Below are positions 8,145 through 18,500 of a stretch of DNA of 64,000 nucleotides, piece after piece (the stretch's first letter is position 1; every line of letters begins with the position of its first letter). A program made the translations under genes and the position numbers. Where the stretch lies: assembly GCF_044360475.1 (NCBI RefSeq), contig NZ_CP043494.1, positions 1,302,001 to 1,366,000 on the forward strand. The letters are read 5' to 3'. The notes beneath the pieces are model-generated. The model saw only the letters and a program-made list of their open reading frames with translations, was not told where the DNA came from and did not search any database. Origin of the DNA: Archangium minus. Its GTDB lineage: Bacteria > Myxococcota > Myxococcia > Myxococcales > Myxococcaceae.

Positions 8145-10355
8145 ATGGCATTCAAGACGAGCACGGCCGAGACGTACGCTGCCCAGCACCGGGGCGACGC
8201 GGACCACTACGCCACCTACTTCGCGGGCATGGATGCGTCCATGCAGCAGAAGGTGGCCCTCACCACCGCGCACTTCCCCACGCGCGGCCGGGTGGCGGAC
8301 ATGGGCAGTGGCTCGGGCCGTGGCACCCATGACCTGGCCTGTCTCTACAGCGCGCTGGAGCTGGTGGGCGTGGACATCAACCCCGTGTCCGTGGACATGG
8401 CCGCCGCCTCCTACCAGCGCCCCAACCTGCGCTTCGTGGTGGGCGACATCGCCGACCCCGTCTTCCCTCCGGAGTCGCTGGATGGGGTGCTCGACTCGTC
8501 GGTGCTCCACCACGTCACCAGCTTCAATGGCTTCTCGCTCGCGCGGCTGGAGGAGTGTCTGGACAACCAGGTGCGCGCGCTGCGTACCGGGGGTGTCATC
8601 ATCATCCGCGACTTCCTCGTCCCGGATGGGCCCGAGGAGGTGTTCCTCGACTTGCCCGAGACGGATGGAGCGGCGGACGGCCCCGTGTCCGGGCTCTCCA
8701 CTGTCGCGCTCTTCGAGCGCTTCGCACGCGACTTCCGCTGCAGCGTGAACCGCGACGGCCCGGTGCCCCATACGCGGCTCGCCTCGCCCCACGCGGGCCA
8801 TGTCCGCTACCGGCTCACCCTGCGCGCCGCCAACGAGTTCATCCTCCGCAAGGATTACCGCACGGACTGGGACGTGGAGCTGCTCGAGGAGTACACCTAC
8901 TTCTCCCAGGCCCAGTTCGAGTCCGCCTTCCGGCGCCGCGGGCTGCGCATCCTCAGCTCGATGCCCATCCGCAACCCGTGGATCATCGCCAACCGCTATG
9001 AGGGCCGCTTCCATTTGAGCGACCTCGAGGGCCGGCCGCTGCCATTCCCGGCGACCAACTACCTCATCGTCGGGGAGAAGGTGCCTCCGGGCGCGGGCGT
9101 CGAGCTGCGTGAGGAGCGCCAGGAGTCGCTCACCACGCCCCACTTTCTGTCCCTCAGCGCCTGGCGCCATGAGTCTGGCCACGTCCTCGAATTGGTGGAG
9201 CGTCCGGGCCGCACGTTGGATCTGCTGCCCTGGTTTCGCCAGGACGGCCAGGTGTTCGTGCTGGCGAAGAAGGGGTTTCCGCGGCCCGTCATCAACGCGT
9301 GCGCGGACCACCCGAACCTTGGAGGCGCGGCGCTGTCCGGCTACATCACCGAGCCCCTCGCCGCCATCACCCATGCGGGAGAGGCACCGGATAAAGCCAT
9401 CGCGCGCATCCTGCACGAGCGGGCCGGGCTTTCCGCCGAGAGCATCCGTTCCCTGAGCGAGCCCGCGCGCTACTTCACCTCACCCGGTGGGGTGAACGAG
9501 CGCGTGGCGGCGTACCTGGTCGAGGTGGCCCCCACCGCCGGGTTGCCCGCGCCCGATTACGGTCCGTTCACCAGCGCTGGCTCGGTGCGCGAGCTTGATG
9601 CGCGCCAGGTGCTCCGTGCCTGCCACGTGGGCGGCATGGTGGACGCGCGGTTGGAGATCAACATCCACCGTCTGCTGCGCCACCTGGGCACCTCGCCCGG
9701 GCCGTGGATCGGCGCGACCCTCCAGCTCACTGAGCAGGCCGGTGGGCCTCGCTGGGCCCAGGATGCGCTGACGCCTGAGCGCCGCGTGACGTTCTCTCCC
9801 CACGAGGACGGCGCCTGCGGCTACCTGGACTTGCGAACTGGCACCTTCTCCGAGCGGGATGCGGAGGGGCGCGTGCTGGCGAGCGTGCCGCGCGAGTACC
9901 TCGTGCCGCGCGAGGCCAGCCGCAACACCACGGTGGCGCTCCCGGTGGTGCGGACGCGAGAGGGCATCCTTGTGGGCATCGAGCACCGGGAGCTGCCGGT
10001 GGTGCAGCACTTCACGGGTAGCGCCAGCTTCGCAGTGACACCGGCCTGGCGGCTGCCCCGGACGGTTACCCACCTGGGCCAGGTGCCCGCCTTCATCGCC
10101 GAGCGCCTGCGCGAGGAGTTCTCCGTCACGGTGCGCCACGCCTGGGAGCTCGGAGGCTCGTACCACGCGACTCCGGGTGTCACGCCCGAGCTGGTGTGGC
10201 CGTTCGCCGTGGAGGTCGAGGCCGACGCGGCGTGTGGCTCGCGCCTGCGCTGGATACCGCTTGAGGTGCTCATCAGCCAACTGGAGGAGGTACAGGACGC
10301 GCACCTGCTGGTGGTGGCCTGGCGGCTGGCGCACGCGTTGGGCGTGCTGGGGTGA
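8145..10355 (+). CDS. SAM methyltransferase fused to two Nudix-like modules
   Basis: A 736-residue cytosolic protein. Residues about 1-330 are a class I methyltransferase: motif I is VADMGSGSGRG, the acidic ribose-binding residue follows in LVGVDINP, motif II is GDIADP, and the post-motif strand is GGVIIIRDFLV. The remaining 400 residues contain two stretches resembling Nudix hydrolases: KAIARILHERAGL with YFTSPGGVNERVAAYLVEV, and AFIAERLREEFSV with GGSYHATPGV. In both, the Nudix box is degenerate (the GxxxxxE and REUxEE elements are incomplete), so hydrolysis is doubtful. The ATG at 8145 is preferred because the methyltransferase fold starts there. Substrate unknown. Confidence 0.8.
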   Translation: MAFKTSTAETYAAQHRGDADHYATYFAGMDASMQQKVALTTAHFPTRGRVADMGSGSGRGTHDLACLYSALELVGVDINPVSVDMAAASYQRPNLRFVVGDIADPVFPPESLDGVLDSSVLHHVTSFNGFSLARLEECLDNQVRALRTGGVIIIRDFLVPDGPEEVFLDLPETDGAADGPVSGLSTVALFERFARDFRCSVNRDGPVPHTRLASPHAGHVRYRLTLRAANEFILRKDYRTDWDVELLEEYTYFSQAQFESAFRRRGLRILSSMPIRNPWIIANRYEGRFHLSDLEGRPLPFPATNYLIVGEKVPPGAGVELREERQESLTTPHFLSLSAWRHESGHVLELVERPGRTLDLLPWFRQDGQVFVLAKKGFPRPVINACADHPNLGGAALSGYITEPLAAITHAGEAPDKAIARILHERAGLSAESIRSLSEPARYFTSPGGVNERVAAYLVEVAPTAGLPAPDYGPFTSAGSVRELDARQVLRACHVGGMVDARLEINIHRLLRHLGTSPGPWIGATLQLTEQAGGPRWAQDALTPERRVTFSPHEDGACGYLDLRTGTFSERDAEGRVLASVPREYLVPREASRNTTVALPVVRTREGILVGIEHRELPVVQHFTGSASFAVTPAWRLPRTVTHLGQVPAFIAERLREEFSVTVRHAWELGGSYHATPGVTPELVWPFAVEVEADAACGSRLRWIPLEVLISQLEEVQDAHLLVVAWRLAHALGVLG

Positions 10356-10371
10356 GGCTCCGCCGCCTGTG

Positions 10372-11013
10372 ATGCCGCTACCAGGACTCGAGCGTTTGCT
10401 GGAAGTTTGTCGGAAGTACGAGCTCAGCGTCGACACCCTGCTGCCAGGGCGCTCCACTCCGGCCGCGGGAGCACTCGTGGCGGGTCATCCCTTCGACCCG
10501 GTTCTCGCCACCGTCTATAGGCGGATGGGTGGGCTGCGCATCGCTGGAAAGGAAGGCGAGTTCCTGTTGCATCGTCTTGATGACCAGGTGGATGGGCTCA
10601 CACTCGCAACGGGTGCACGGCGGAGGGGGGCACAAGAGCCATTTCACTCCTCCGTTGCCTTCGGCTGCATTCCAGACCTCGCTTATTACTACGCGGTGGT
10701 GCCGAAGTTGGCCGACGAGCAGGGACTCCAGCCCGTCATCTACGTCAATGCTTACATGGAGAGGTATGTCCTGCCTGTCGCCTCGAGTGTGGATTTCTTC
10801 TTCGACACTCTCTCCCGCTACTTTGAAATCCTGGTAGAGGATGAGGGATATCGTCTCGACGGAATGCGAGGAGTCGAATTTCCCACGGGGGTTCCCGAGC
10901 TCATCGCCCGCGACCGTCGGCTCGTCGAGCTGATCGTTGCCGGGCGCTTCGATTTCATCATGAACCTGGGTGATGAATACCAGGAGTGGCTCGACCGGGT
11001 GAGGTCTGCCTGA
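10372..11013 (+). CDS. Possible SUKH/SMI1-KNR4-like protein
   Basis: A 213-residue soluble protein beginning 16 bases after the methyltransferase stop. A GTG sits immediately before the ATG and could also serve. The N-terminal layout, a helix, then LATVYRRMGGLRI, then a strand and a long acidic helix-rich C-terminus, resembles the SUKH (SMI1/KNR4) superfamily, many of which are immunity proteins for contact-dependent toxins. No toxin is adjacent. The similarity is weak and could be coincidental. Codon bias at third positions is lower than in neighbours (for example GATTTCATCATG and ATATCGTCTC stretches), which would fit acquisition. Confidence 0.5.
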   Translation: MPLPGLERLLEVCRKYELSVDTLLPGRSTPAAGALVAGHPFDPVLATVYRRMGGLRIAGKEGEFLLHRLDDQVDGLTLATGARRRGAQEPFHSSVAFGCIPDLAYYYAVVPKLADEQGLQPVIYVNAYMERYVLPVASSVDFFFDTLSRYFEILVEDEGYRLDGMRGVEFPTGVPELIARDRRLVELIVAGRFDFIMNLGDEYQEWLDRVRSA

Positions 11014-11025
11014 GGTGGAAGTGCT

Positions 11026-13368
11026 TCACCCTCGACCGTCCGCCATCGGATGAGGGGCGTGGTCATCGTGCTCCGACCCCAGGCTCAGCGGTAGTCGCAC
11101 CGTGGCCACCGCTCCGCCGCCCTCGCGCGGGCGCAGGGAGATGCGCCCTCCGTGGCGCCGGATGATTTCTCGCGACACGTACAGTCCTACGCCGATGCCC
11201 GAGATGCCCGTCTGCTCGCGCCGGTTCCCGCGCTCGAAACGTCCGAAGAGCTGCTCTTCGTCCTCCACGCGCAGGCCAATTCCCCGGTCCGCAACCACCA
11301 GCTCCGCCTGGCCGTCCGGCAGCACCCGCGTGTACACCTCGATGAGTCCCCCCGTCGGGCTGTACTTGATGGCGTTGGACACCAGGTTGTGCACCACCTG
11401 CTCCATGCGGAGCTCGTCGAACTCGCCCACCAGCGGGCGCGTGAAGAGATCCAACGTGTGTAGCGGTGAGGCATTCACCAGACTCTCCGCCACCCGCCGC
11501 ACCACCTCGCTCAGGTCCGCTCGCGTGCGTTGCAGGGGAAGCTGCTCCACGCCGAGCTGCGAGGCATCCAGCAGTTGGTTCACCAGCCGCGTCACCCGGT
11601 CCACCTGCCGGCTTACGTTGTCCAGCCGCTCCACGTGCTCGCCCCCCACCTTGCGCCTCAATATCTGCACCTGGGCCTTGAGCGCCGTGAGCGGCGTCTT
11701 CAGCTCGTGCGAGGCGATGGACAGGAACGCGTCCTTCTCCCGGCTGGTGCGCTCGATAGCCTCGAGCTGCCGGGAGATCTGCCAGGCCATCCGGTCGAAC
11801 GTCTCCGCCAGTTGGCTCAGCTCGCGAGGTGCGTCCTTGGCCGCCTCGGAGGCTCGCGCCGTGCGGTCTCCCGCCGTCAGCCGGGTTGCCGCGTGCGATA
11901 CCCCCTGCACCGGGGCGACGATGATGCGCGAGAAGCCGAGTGCCAGCAGCACCGCCGCCACCGTGGCCAACCCCATCGTGCCCAGCAGGCCGAAGTAGGC
12001 CTGCTCCACGTCGTGCTGCAGCCGTGTGTCCGGTTGCTCCACCACCACGCGCCAACCCAGCGCGGGAACCTCCACCATGCCGAAGTGGCGCGTCGTGCCT
12101 ATGCGGACCAGCGTCACCGCGTCCGGCTCGACCTCGTAGCTCCCCGTGCCGCCGCTGCTCACGCGCTCCAGCGCTCGCGCCAGCGACGAGCCGCGGATGC
12201 TCTGCACCTGCCCCGGGCCCTCCTCGGCCGAGTCGAAGATGATGCCCCCCCGCGCGTCGGCGACGAGGACTCGCCGCGGAGTGTCCCCCACCTGCGCCCG
12301 GGCGTGCCGGCGCAGCCTCGGGAGATCCATCGCGGCCAGCACGTAGCCCGCGTAGTGCTCCTCGCGACGGATGGGCGCCAGCGTCACCACCAGTGGCCCC
12401 TGCACACCGCCACGCCCGAGGAAGACGTCGCTCACGAGGGGCTCGCGTGAGTGCCGCACCTCACGCACGTAAGGCCGATCCGAGAAGTCCGTGCCCGCCA
12501 GCGGATGGCCCTCTGTGTCATGGCGTGGAGAGAAGGCGAGCGCCACTCCCTGCGGACTGCCGACGTAGGCGTTGATGACCTCTGGCGAGTACGTGACGAG
12601 CGCGTCCAGCTCGCCCTCGAGGAAGTGGGGGCCCGGCAGCCGTCCCTCCGGCGACAGGCTCGTCGAGAGCGTGCGGGCCAGCCGAGAGACACCATGGCGG
12701 GCGTGCGCGAGGCTGCTCTCAATTTCACTGACCACCACCCCGGCTGCGTGCAGATTCTCCTCGTCTACCTGCCGCACCTCGGAGGCGTAGCGCTCGCGGC
12801 CCTCGGCTCCGCCCACGACCAGCAGCGGGATGATGGCCCCTAGCGTGAGCGCCGAGCCGAATGCACGGCCGATGGACACGTCCGCGAGGGGCAGGGGCAG
12901 CAGCGCACGCAGGCGCGCGCGCACGTGGGGGATGAGCAGCACCACCTGGAGGCCGAGCACCGCCAACAGCCCATTCACCGCCTGCTTCAGCCCCGCGACC
13001 AGCGTGGCCTCGAGCGGGATGCCCTCCACCATCCGGTAGGTGAGGAGGAAGTACAGCGGGCTCAGCGCCCAATAGCAGGCGTCCGCCACCAGCGGCGTGA
13101 GGCGCCGACGCAGCGCACCCACGAAGATGCCCTCCAGCGTGATGTTGAGCCAACCCCAGGGGTGACCCCACAGCCAGAGGGTCCTTATTCCGGCCACGGC
13201 CCCCGCCAGCCCGCCCGCTAACGGGCCGAACAGCACTGCGGTGATGAGGACCAGCAGGGGTCCGAGCAGCAGGTGTACCCCGGGCAGGACCTCGAGGGCC
13301 GCCAGGTTGAGCACCAACCCGACCAGCCCGAGGCCCAGGCCACGCGCTATGCGCCCCAGGGTGCTCAT
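11026..13368 (-). CDS. Membrane sensor histidine kinase with Cache and HAMP domains
   Basis: A 780-residue hybrid-free sensor kinase. Residues about 1-200 hold five or six membrane helices (a 5TM-like sensory or transporter-like block). An extracytoplasmic Cache-type domain covers about 205-440, followed by another membrane helix near 455-480 and a HAMP linker (RIIVAPVQGVSHAATRLT). The HisKA phosphoacceptor is His554 in SHELKTPL. HATPase_c boxes follow: N box NLVSNAIKYS, G1 DRGIGL, G2 GIGVGLYVS. No response regulator is adjacent. The ATG at 13368 is chosen because earlier in-frame starts read into low-complexity DNA. It diverges from the OmpA gene at 13714. Confidence 0.93.
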   Translation of the reverse strand: MSTLGRIARGLGLGLVGLVLNLAALEVLPGVHLLLGPLLVLITAVLFGPLAGGLAGAVAGIRTLWLWGHPWGWLNITLEGIFVGALRRRLTPLVADACYWALSPLYFLLTYRMVEGIPLEATLVAGLKQAVNGLLAVLGLQVVLLIPHVRARLRALLPLPLADVSIGRAFGSALTLGAIIPLLVVGGAEGRERYASEVRQVDEENLHAAGVVVSEIESSLAHARHGVSRLARTLSTSLSPEGRLPGPHFLEGELDALVTYSPEVINAYVGSPQGVALAFSPRHDTEGHPLAGTDFSDRPYVREVRHSREPLVSDVFLGRGGVQGPLVVTLAPIRREEHYAGYVLAAMDLPRLRRHARAQVGDTPRRVLVADARGGIIFDSAEEGPGQVQSIRGSSLARALERVSSGGTGSYEVEPDAVTLVRIGTTRHFGMVEVPALGWRVVVEQPDTRLQHDVEQAYFGLLGTMGLATVAAVLLALGFSRIIVAPVQGVSHAATRLTAGDRTARASEAAKDAPRELSQLAETFDRMAWQISRQLEAIERTSREKDAFLSIASHELKTPLTALKAQVQILRRKVGGEHVERLDNVSRQVDRVTRLVNQLLDASQLGVEQLPLQRTRADLSEVVRRVAESLVNASPLHTLDLFTRPLVGEFDELRMEQVVHNLVSNAIKYSPTGGLIEVYTRVLPDGQAELVVADRGIGLRVEDEEQLFGRFERGNRREQTGISGIGVGLYVSREIIRRHGGRISLRPREGGGAVATVRLPLSLGSEHDDHAPHPMADGRG

Positions 13369-13713
13369 CCGTGGCCAGGGTGCGCACCTGCTGCTTGCTC
13401 GGCAACGCTTCCTCGCTCCTTCAGTGCAATGCGAGGGCCTCGTGCCGGTTAACTGAGCGACAGGGCAGCCGAGCCTGTTGGAGGTCTCCAACTGGATTGG
13501 AAGCCCCCCTCGCGGCTCCTCGAAGAACGAGCGGGCGTTCGTTAGACCTTGGACGACTCCTGGACAGTCCACGGAATGTCGGGTCTGTTTGCGCGCGGCG
13601 TCGTCCCTGAGCCAGACGGGGGGAGTAGCTCCCCGCTTCTCTTCACCTGGGACGCAGCGCCGCGGGGCGGTCCGGCTGAAGCGGACCCGCAGGGGCCCCG
13701 ACACGGAGAAATC

Positions 13714-15567
13714 ATGAGTCACACCAGGCCGTCTTTCCGCCGGGGGGCGGGATACGTGCGTTTGTCCACCGTTGCCGCCTTCCTGCTCGCTTCGACCGCG
13801 CTCGCGCAGCCCTCAGGCCTGCCAGGGTTTGAGTTGGAGCGGCTGGAGCTGAATCCCAATGGTCGAGGCTCGCTGCTGATCGGCACCGGCGAGCTGCTCC
13901 CCAAGGGCGGCTTTCGCCTCTCGCTCGCGGGGCAGTACGAGAACGATCCCCTCGTGATGTACCGGGATGGCAATCGGCTGGGCTCGGTGGTGAGCGACCG
14001 GGTGACGGCGCACCTGCTGGCGGCCTGGGCACCGATGCACTGGCTGGAGCTGGGGGTGCAGTTGCCGGTGGTGGCCTGGCAGCGTGGGGACGACCTCAGC
14101 GCGCAAGGTGTCACGGCACCGGGCCGTACAGGTTTGTCCACCCCCTCGGCGCACGTGCGGCTGGGGCTGCTCGCGCAGCGGCGAGAGGCGCCGGTGGACC
14201 TGGCGCTGGAGCTGGGCGTGGGGCTTCCGGTGGGCAGTGTGGACACGCTCTCGCGCGACAGCATCGTGCGCCTCGCGCCCAAGGTGATGCTGGGCCGGAG
14301 CTTCGGCGCGCTGCGCGCCGGTGTGGAGGCGGGAGCGCTGGTTCGGCCCGCGGTTGTCCTCGGGGATGAGGGCGAGGTGCAGGACGAGCTGGGCAACGAG
14401 GTGCGCCTGGGCGCGGTGCTGGCCACCACGGGCGACGGGCTGCGTGGAGAGCTCAACGTGCGCGGCACCGTGCCGCTCACCCGTGAGTCGAGCTCCCTGG
14501 AGGTGCTGGCCGGTCTCCGGCTGCCCCTGGGCGAGTCCGTTGAGGCCTACGCGCTGGGTGGCCCCGGCTTCGGTGATGCTCCGGGCACGCCCACCTTCCG
14601 ATTGCTGCTCGGCGTGGCTGTTGGCGGGGGCGAGCGGGCGGATGCCTCGCGGCGTGACGATGATGGCGATGGTGTGAGGAATGCCGACGACGCGTGCCCC
14701 ACGGAGGCGGGTCTGGCCGAGCGCCAGGGCTGCCCGGTGCGCGACTCGGACAATGATGGAATTGAAGACGCCGCGGACAAGTGCCCCACCGAGGCGGGTC
14801 TGACTGAGCGTCAGGGCTGCCCGGTGCGCGACTCGGACAAGGATGGAATTGAAGACGCCGCGGACAAGTGCCCCACGGAGGCAGGTCTGACCGAGCGCCA
14901 GGGCTGCCCGGTGCGCGACTCGGACAAGGATGGAATTGAGGACGCCGCGGACAAGTGCCCCACGGAGGCAGGTCTGACCGAGCGCCAGGGCTGCCCGGTG
15001 CGCGACTCGGACAAGGATGGAATTGAGGACGCCGCGGACAGGTGCCCCACCGAGGCGGGTCTGGTGGAGCTGCGCGGCTGCCCTGCGAAGGACACGGACG
15101 CTGACAGTGTAGCGGACCACCTGGACAACTGCCCCGCCGACAAGGGCGTGGACACCAACGCGGGCTGCCCGGTGCAGCAGAAGCAGCTCGTGGCCATCCA
15201 GACGGGCAAGCTGGAGATCAAGGAGTCAGTGTTCTTCGCCACGGGCAAGGCCGTCATCCAGCCGCGCTCCTTCAAGATGCTGGACCAGGTGGCCAAGGTT
15301 CTCCAGCAGCACCCGGAGGTCGACCAGATGGTCATCGAGGGCCACACCGACAACCGCGGTAACGCGGAGGCCAACCGCAAGCTGTCGCTGGCGCGAGCCG
15401 AGGCGGTGAAGGGCTACCTCGTGCGCAAGGGCGTGGAGCCGTCTCGCCTGGAGGCGAAGGGGTTCGGTCCGGACCGGCCCATCGTGTCCAACAAGACGGA
15501 AAAGGGCCGCGCGGCCAACCGCCGCGTGGAGTTCATCATCGTCACCGCTGAGCGCGAGCTGAAGTAG
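13714..15567 (+). CDS. OmpA-family outer-membrane protein with thrombospondin type-3 repeats
   Basis: A 617-residue protein with a Sec signal peptide (hydrophobic stretch ending STALAQ near residue 29). Residues about 35-310 look like a beta-barrel or beta-rich region. They are followed by DxDxDG calcium-binding TSP3 repeats (DDDGDGVRNADDACP, then DSDNDGIEDAADKCP and DSDKDGIEDAADKCP copies). The C-terminal OmpA peptidoglycan-binding domain is marked by FFATGKAVIQ, VIEGHTDNRG, NRKLSLARAEAV and NRRVEFII. The linker probably spans the periplasm. The ATG at 13714 has GGAGAA eight bases upstream. The Ig-repeat gene begins 12 bases after its stop, indicating an operon. Confidence 0.92.
   Translation: MSHTRPSFRRGAGYVRLSTVAAFLLASTALAQPSGLPGFELERLELNPNGRGSLLIGTGELLPKGGFRLSLAGQYENDPLVMYRDGNRLGSVVSDRVTAHLLAAWAPMHWLELGVQLPVVAWQRGDDLSAQGVTAPGRTGLSTPSAHVRLGLLAQRREAPVDLALELGVGLPVGSVDTLSRDSIVRLAPKVMLGRSFGALRAGVEAGALVRPAVVLGDEGEVQDELGNEVRLGAVLATTGDGLRGELNVRGTVPLTRESSSLEVLAGLRLPLGESVEAYALGGPGFGDAPGTPTFRLLLGVAVGGGERADASRRDDDGDGVRNADDACPTEAGLAERQGCPVRDSDNDGIEDAADKCPTEAGLTERQGCPVRDSDKDGIEDAADKCPTEAGLTERQGCPVRDSDKDGIEDAADKCPTEAGLTERQGCPVRDSDKDGIEDAADRCPTEAGLVELRGCPAKDTDADSVADHLDNCPADKGVDTNAGCPVQQKQLVAIQTGKLEIKESVFFATGKAVIQPRSFKMLDQVAKVLQQHPEVDQMVIEGHTDNRGNAEANRKLSLARAEAVKGYLVRKGVEPSRLEAKGFGPDRPIVSNKTEKGRAANRRVEFIIVTAERELK
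14728..15075 (+). repeat. Four near-identical 87-base coding repeats (TSP3 calcium-binding units)
   Basis: Units start at 14728, 14815, 14902 and 14989 with a strict period of 87 bases (29 codons), differing at only a few positions. More divergent copies flank them. Each encodes GCPVRDSDxDGIEDAADxCP plus a nine-residue linker. The low divergence suggests recent expansion or homogenisation, so copy number may vary between strains. Confidence 0.9.
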
Positions 15568-15579
15568 TCGAAGGAATCG

Positions 15580-18500
15580 ATGCATATGAAGAACGGACTC
15601 TTCAAGAAGTGGCTCGCGGCGGCGCTGTGCGTGCTGGCCCTCGGCTCGACCGCGGCGCTGGCCGAGCCGGATTCGTTCGGGTTGGGCACCGGGCGCAATG
15701 GCGCGCTCTCGGTGACGACCGCGGGCACCGTCATCAACAGCTATGCCCAGGTGACGGGACCCCTGGCGCCGGGCGATACCACTGTTCCCGTGGGGACGTG
15801 CCTGGGCGCTCCCTCCTGCTTCGCGGCCGGCGATCTGGTGATGGTGCTCCAGACGACCGGTCTCGTCCCGGTGCCCCCCTCTGGAGGCACGGGGGCCATC
15901 GACATCTCCAATGATCCGGTGGGCCGCTGGGAGTTCGCGCGGCTGACCTCGGTCACGGGCTCGACGCTCACCCTGACCGCTCCGCTCATCCACTCGTATG
16001 CGGCCAACGTGACCCAGGTCATCCGGGTTCCCGAGTACACGACCGTCAACCTCACCACGACTGGAAGGCTCATCGCATCCCCCTGGAACGGGAGCGCGGG
16101 TGGCATCATCGCGTTCCTGGCTACGGGCGCGGTGAGCAACGCCGGGCAGATCAACGCCAACTCCGCCGGATTCCGCGGCGGCATGTACGTCGATGATGAC
16201 TCCAGTACGACAGCCTGTTCGGGGCTGGATGAGGACGCCCCCAAGGGCGCCCAGAAGGGCGAGGGCATCGCCGACGTGCGTTACGGTCCTGCTCATACTG
16301 GGCGTGGCAACGTGGCCAACGGGGCCGGAGGTGGCATCTGCTACAAGTCCGGTGGCGGAGGCGGTGGTAACTACGGGGCGGGTGGTGTGGGTGGGCGCTC
16401 GGAGGGCTCCTTCGATGGAGCCAGGCTCGTGGGCGGGTTGGGAGGCACGGCGCTCGTCTATTCGATGCTGAACCACCTCACGCCAGGCGGAGGCGGTGGT
16501 GCTGGTCATGGTGCGGACGGCTCGGGCGCGCCGGGTGGGCGTGGCGGTGGCATCATCTTCATCCGGGCCAACCAGCTCACGGGCACGGGCACCATCCAGG
16601 CCTCGGGTGGTTCGGGCGGCTCCTCGGCCGAGGATGGAGGCAGTGGCGGTGGCGCGGGTGGCTCCATCTACCTGCGTTTCGCCGGCACGGCCGCGTGCGG
16701 TTCTGTCTCTGCCAATGGTGGTGTGGGTGGCACGGTGAACACCGGCCGGGTAGGCCCCGGCGGTGGTGGTGGCGGTGGACGGGTGTTGTTCCAGGCCGCG
16801 CTGGGAGGTACCTGCAACCTCATCCTCGTTGGTGCCGCGCCCGGCAACCAGCAGGATCCGACGGCTCCCGACGGCACGACCTACGGGGCGACGGTGGGCG
16901 CCAATGGCAACTCCGTCACCTTGACGGGCGGCTTCGTCGTGCCATCCGTGCCCTCGGTGACCACGCCGGCCGATGGCCTCATTACCAGCAACCGCCAGCC
17001 CGATATCCGCGGCAAGGCCCAGCCCAACACCACGGTGGTCATCTACATCGACGGGGTCGAGGTCGGCCGGACCATGTCCAACGCCAGCGGCGATTACATC
17101 TTCGGCCTGCCCTTCGCCCTCTCCGAGGGCAATCACACGGTGCAGGCGGCCACGGAGCTCAATGAGGTGCAGAGCCCCAGGAGCGCGGCCAACACCTTCA
17201 CCGTGGATGTCACCGCGCCCGCGGCGCCGGTGGTGAGCGCGCCCGCGGACGGAGCCCTGCTCAATACGTCCAAGCCGGCCATCACCGGAACGGCGGAGCC
17301 CCACAGCACCGTCACGGTCATCATCGATGGCGTGGCGGTGGGCACGGTGAAGGCGGACGCGGCAGGCAACTGGAGCTACACGCCGACCACGGCCCTGACG
17401 GAGGGTCCGCATACGGTGAAGGCGACGGCGAAGGACGCGGCGGGCAACATCAGCCCCGAGTCTGCTCAGAACTCCTTCAGGGTGGACACGGCGGCACCCG
17501 CGGCCCCCACGGTGACGACTCCGAGCGAGGGCGAGTACCTCAAGACGCCCACGCCGGCCATCACTGGGAAGGCGGAGCCTGACAGCACCGTCACGGTCAT
17601 CATCGATGGCGTGGCGGTGGGCACGGTGAAGGCGGACGCGGCGGGCAACTGGAGCTACACGCCGACGACGCCGCTGGGGGAGGGTCCGCACACGGTGAAG
17701 GCGACGGCGACGGACGCGGCGGGCAACACCAGCCCCGAGTCCTCCGTGCGCAACTTCTTTGTGGACACGGTGGTGCCCGTGGCGCCCGTGGTGGTCTCTC
17801 CCGGCTCGGGCTCGGTGGTGAATGACTCCACGCCGACCATCACTGGAACCGCCGAGGCCAACAGCACCGTCACGGTCATCATCGATGGCGTTCCCGTCGC
17901 GGTCGTCCCCGTAGACGCGTCTGGTGCCTGGACCTATACGCCGACCACGCCCCTGCTGGATGGCTCTCATGAGGTGAAGGCGACGGCGACGGACGCGGCG
18001 GGCAACACCAGCCCCGAGTCCGCCCAGAACTCCTTCATCGTGGACACGGCCGTTCCGGCGGTGCCCGCCGTGACGGCTCCGAGCGAGGGCGCTCACGTGA
18101 AGACGCCCACGCCAGTCATTACGGGCACGGCGGAGCCGGGCAGCACCGTCACGGTCATCATTGATGGCGTTGCGGCGGGCACGGTGACGGCGGATGCCGC
18201 GGGCAACTGGAGCTACACGCCGACCACGGACCTTACGGAGGGTCCACACACGGTGACGGCGACGGCGAAGGACGCGGCGGGCAACACCAGCCCCGAGTCC
18301 CCCGTGCGCAACTTCACCGTGGACACGGTCATTCCGGCGGCGCCTGCCGTGACGGCTCCGGGCGAGGGCGCTCATGTGAAGACGCCCACGCCGGTCATCA
18401 CGGGCACGGCGGAGCCCCACAGCACCGTCACGGTCATCATCGACGGGACGGTGGTGGGCACGGTGACGGCGGATGGCTCGGGCAACTGGAGCTACACGCC

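Noticed and set aside
14728..15075. CRISPR-like regular repeats
   Set aside because: The 87-base units have no unique spacers and are in-frame TSP3 coding repeats.
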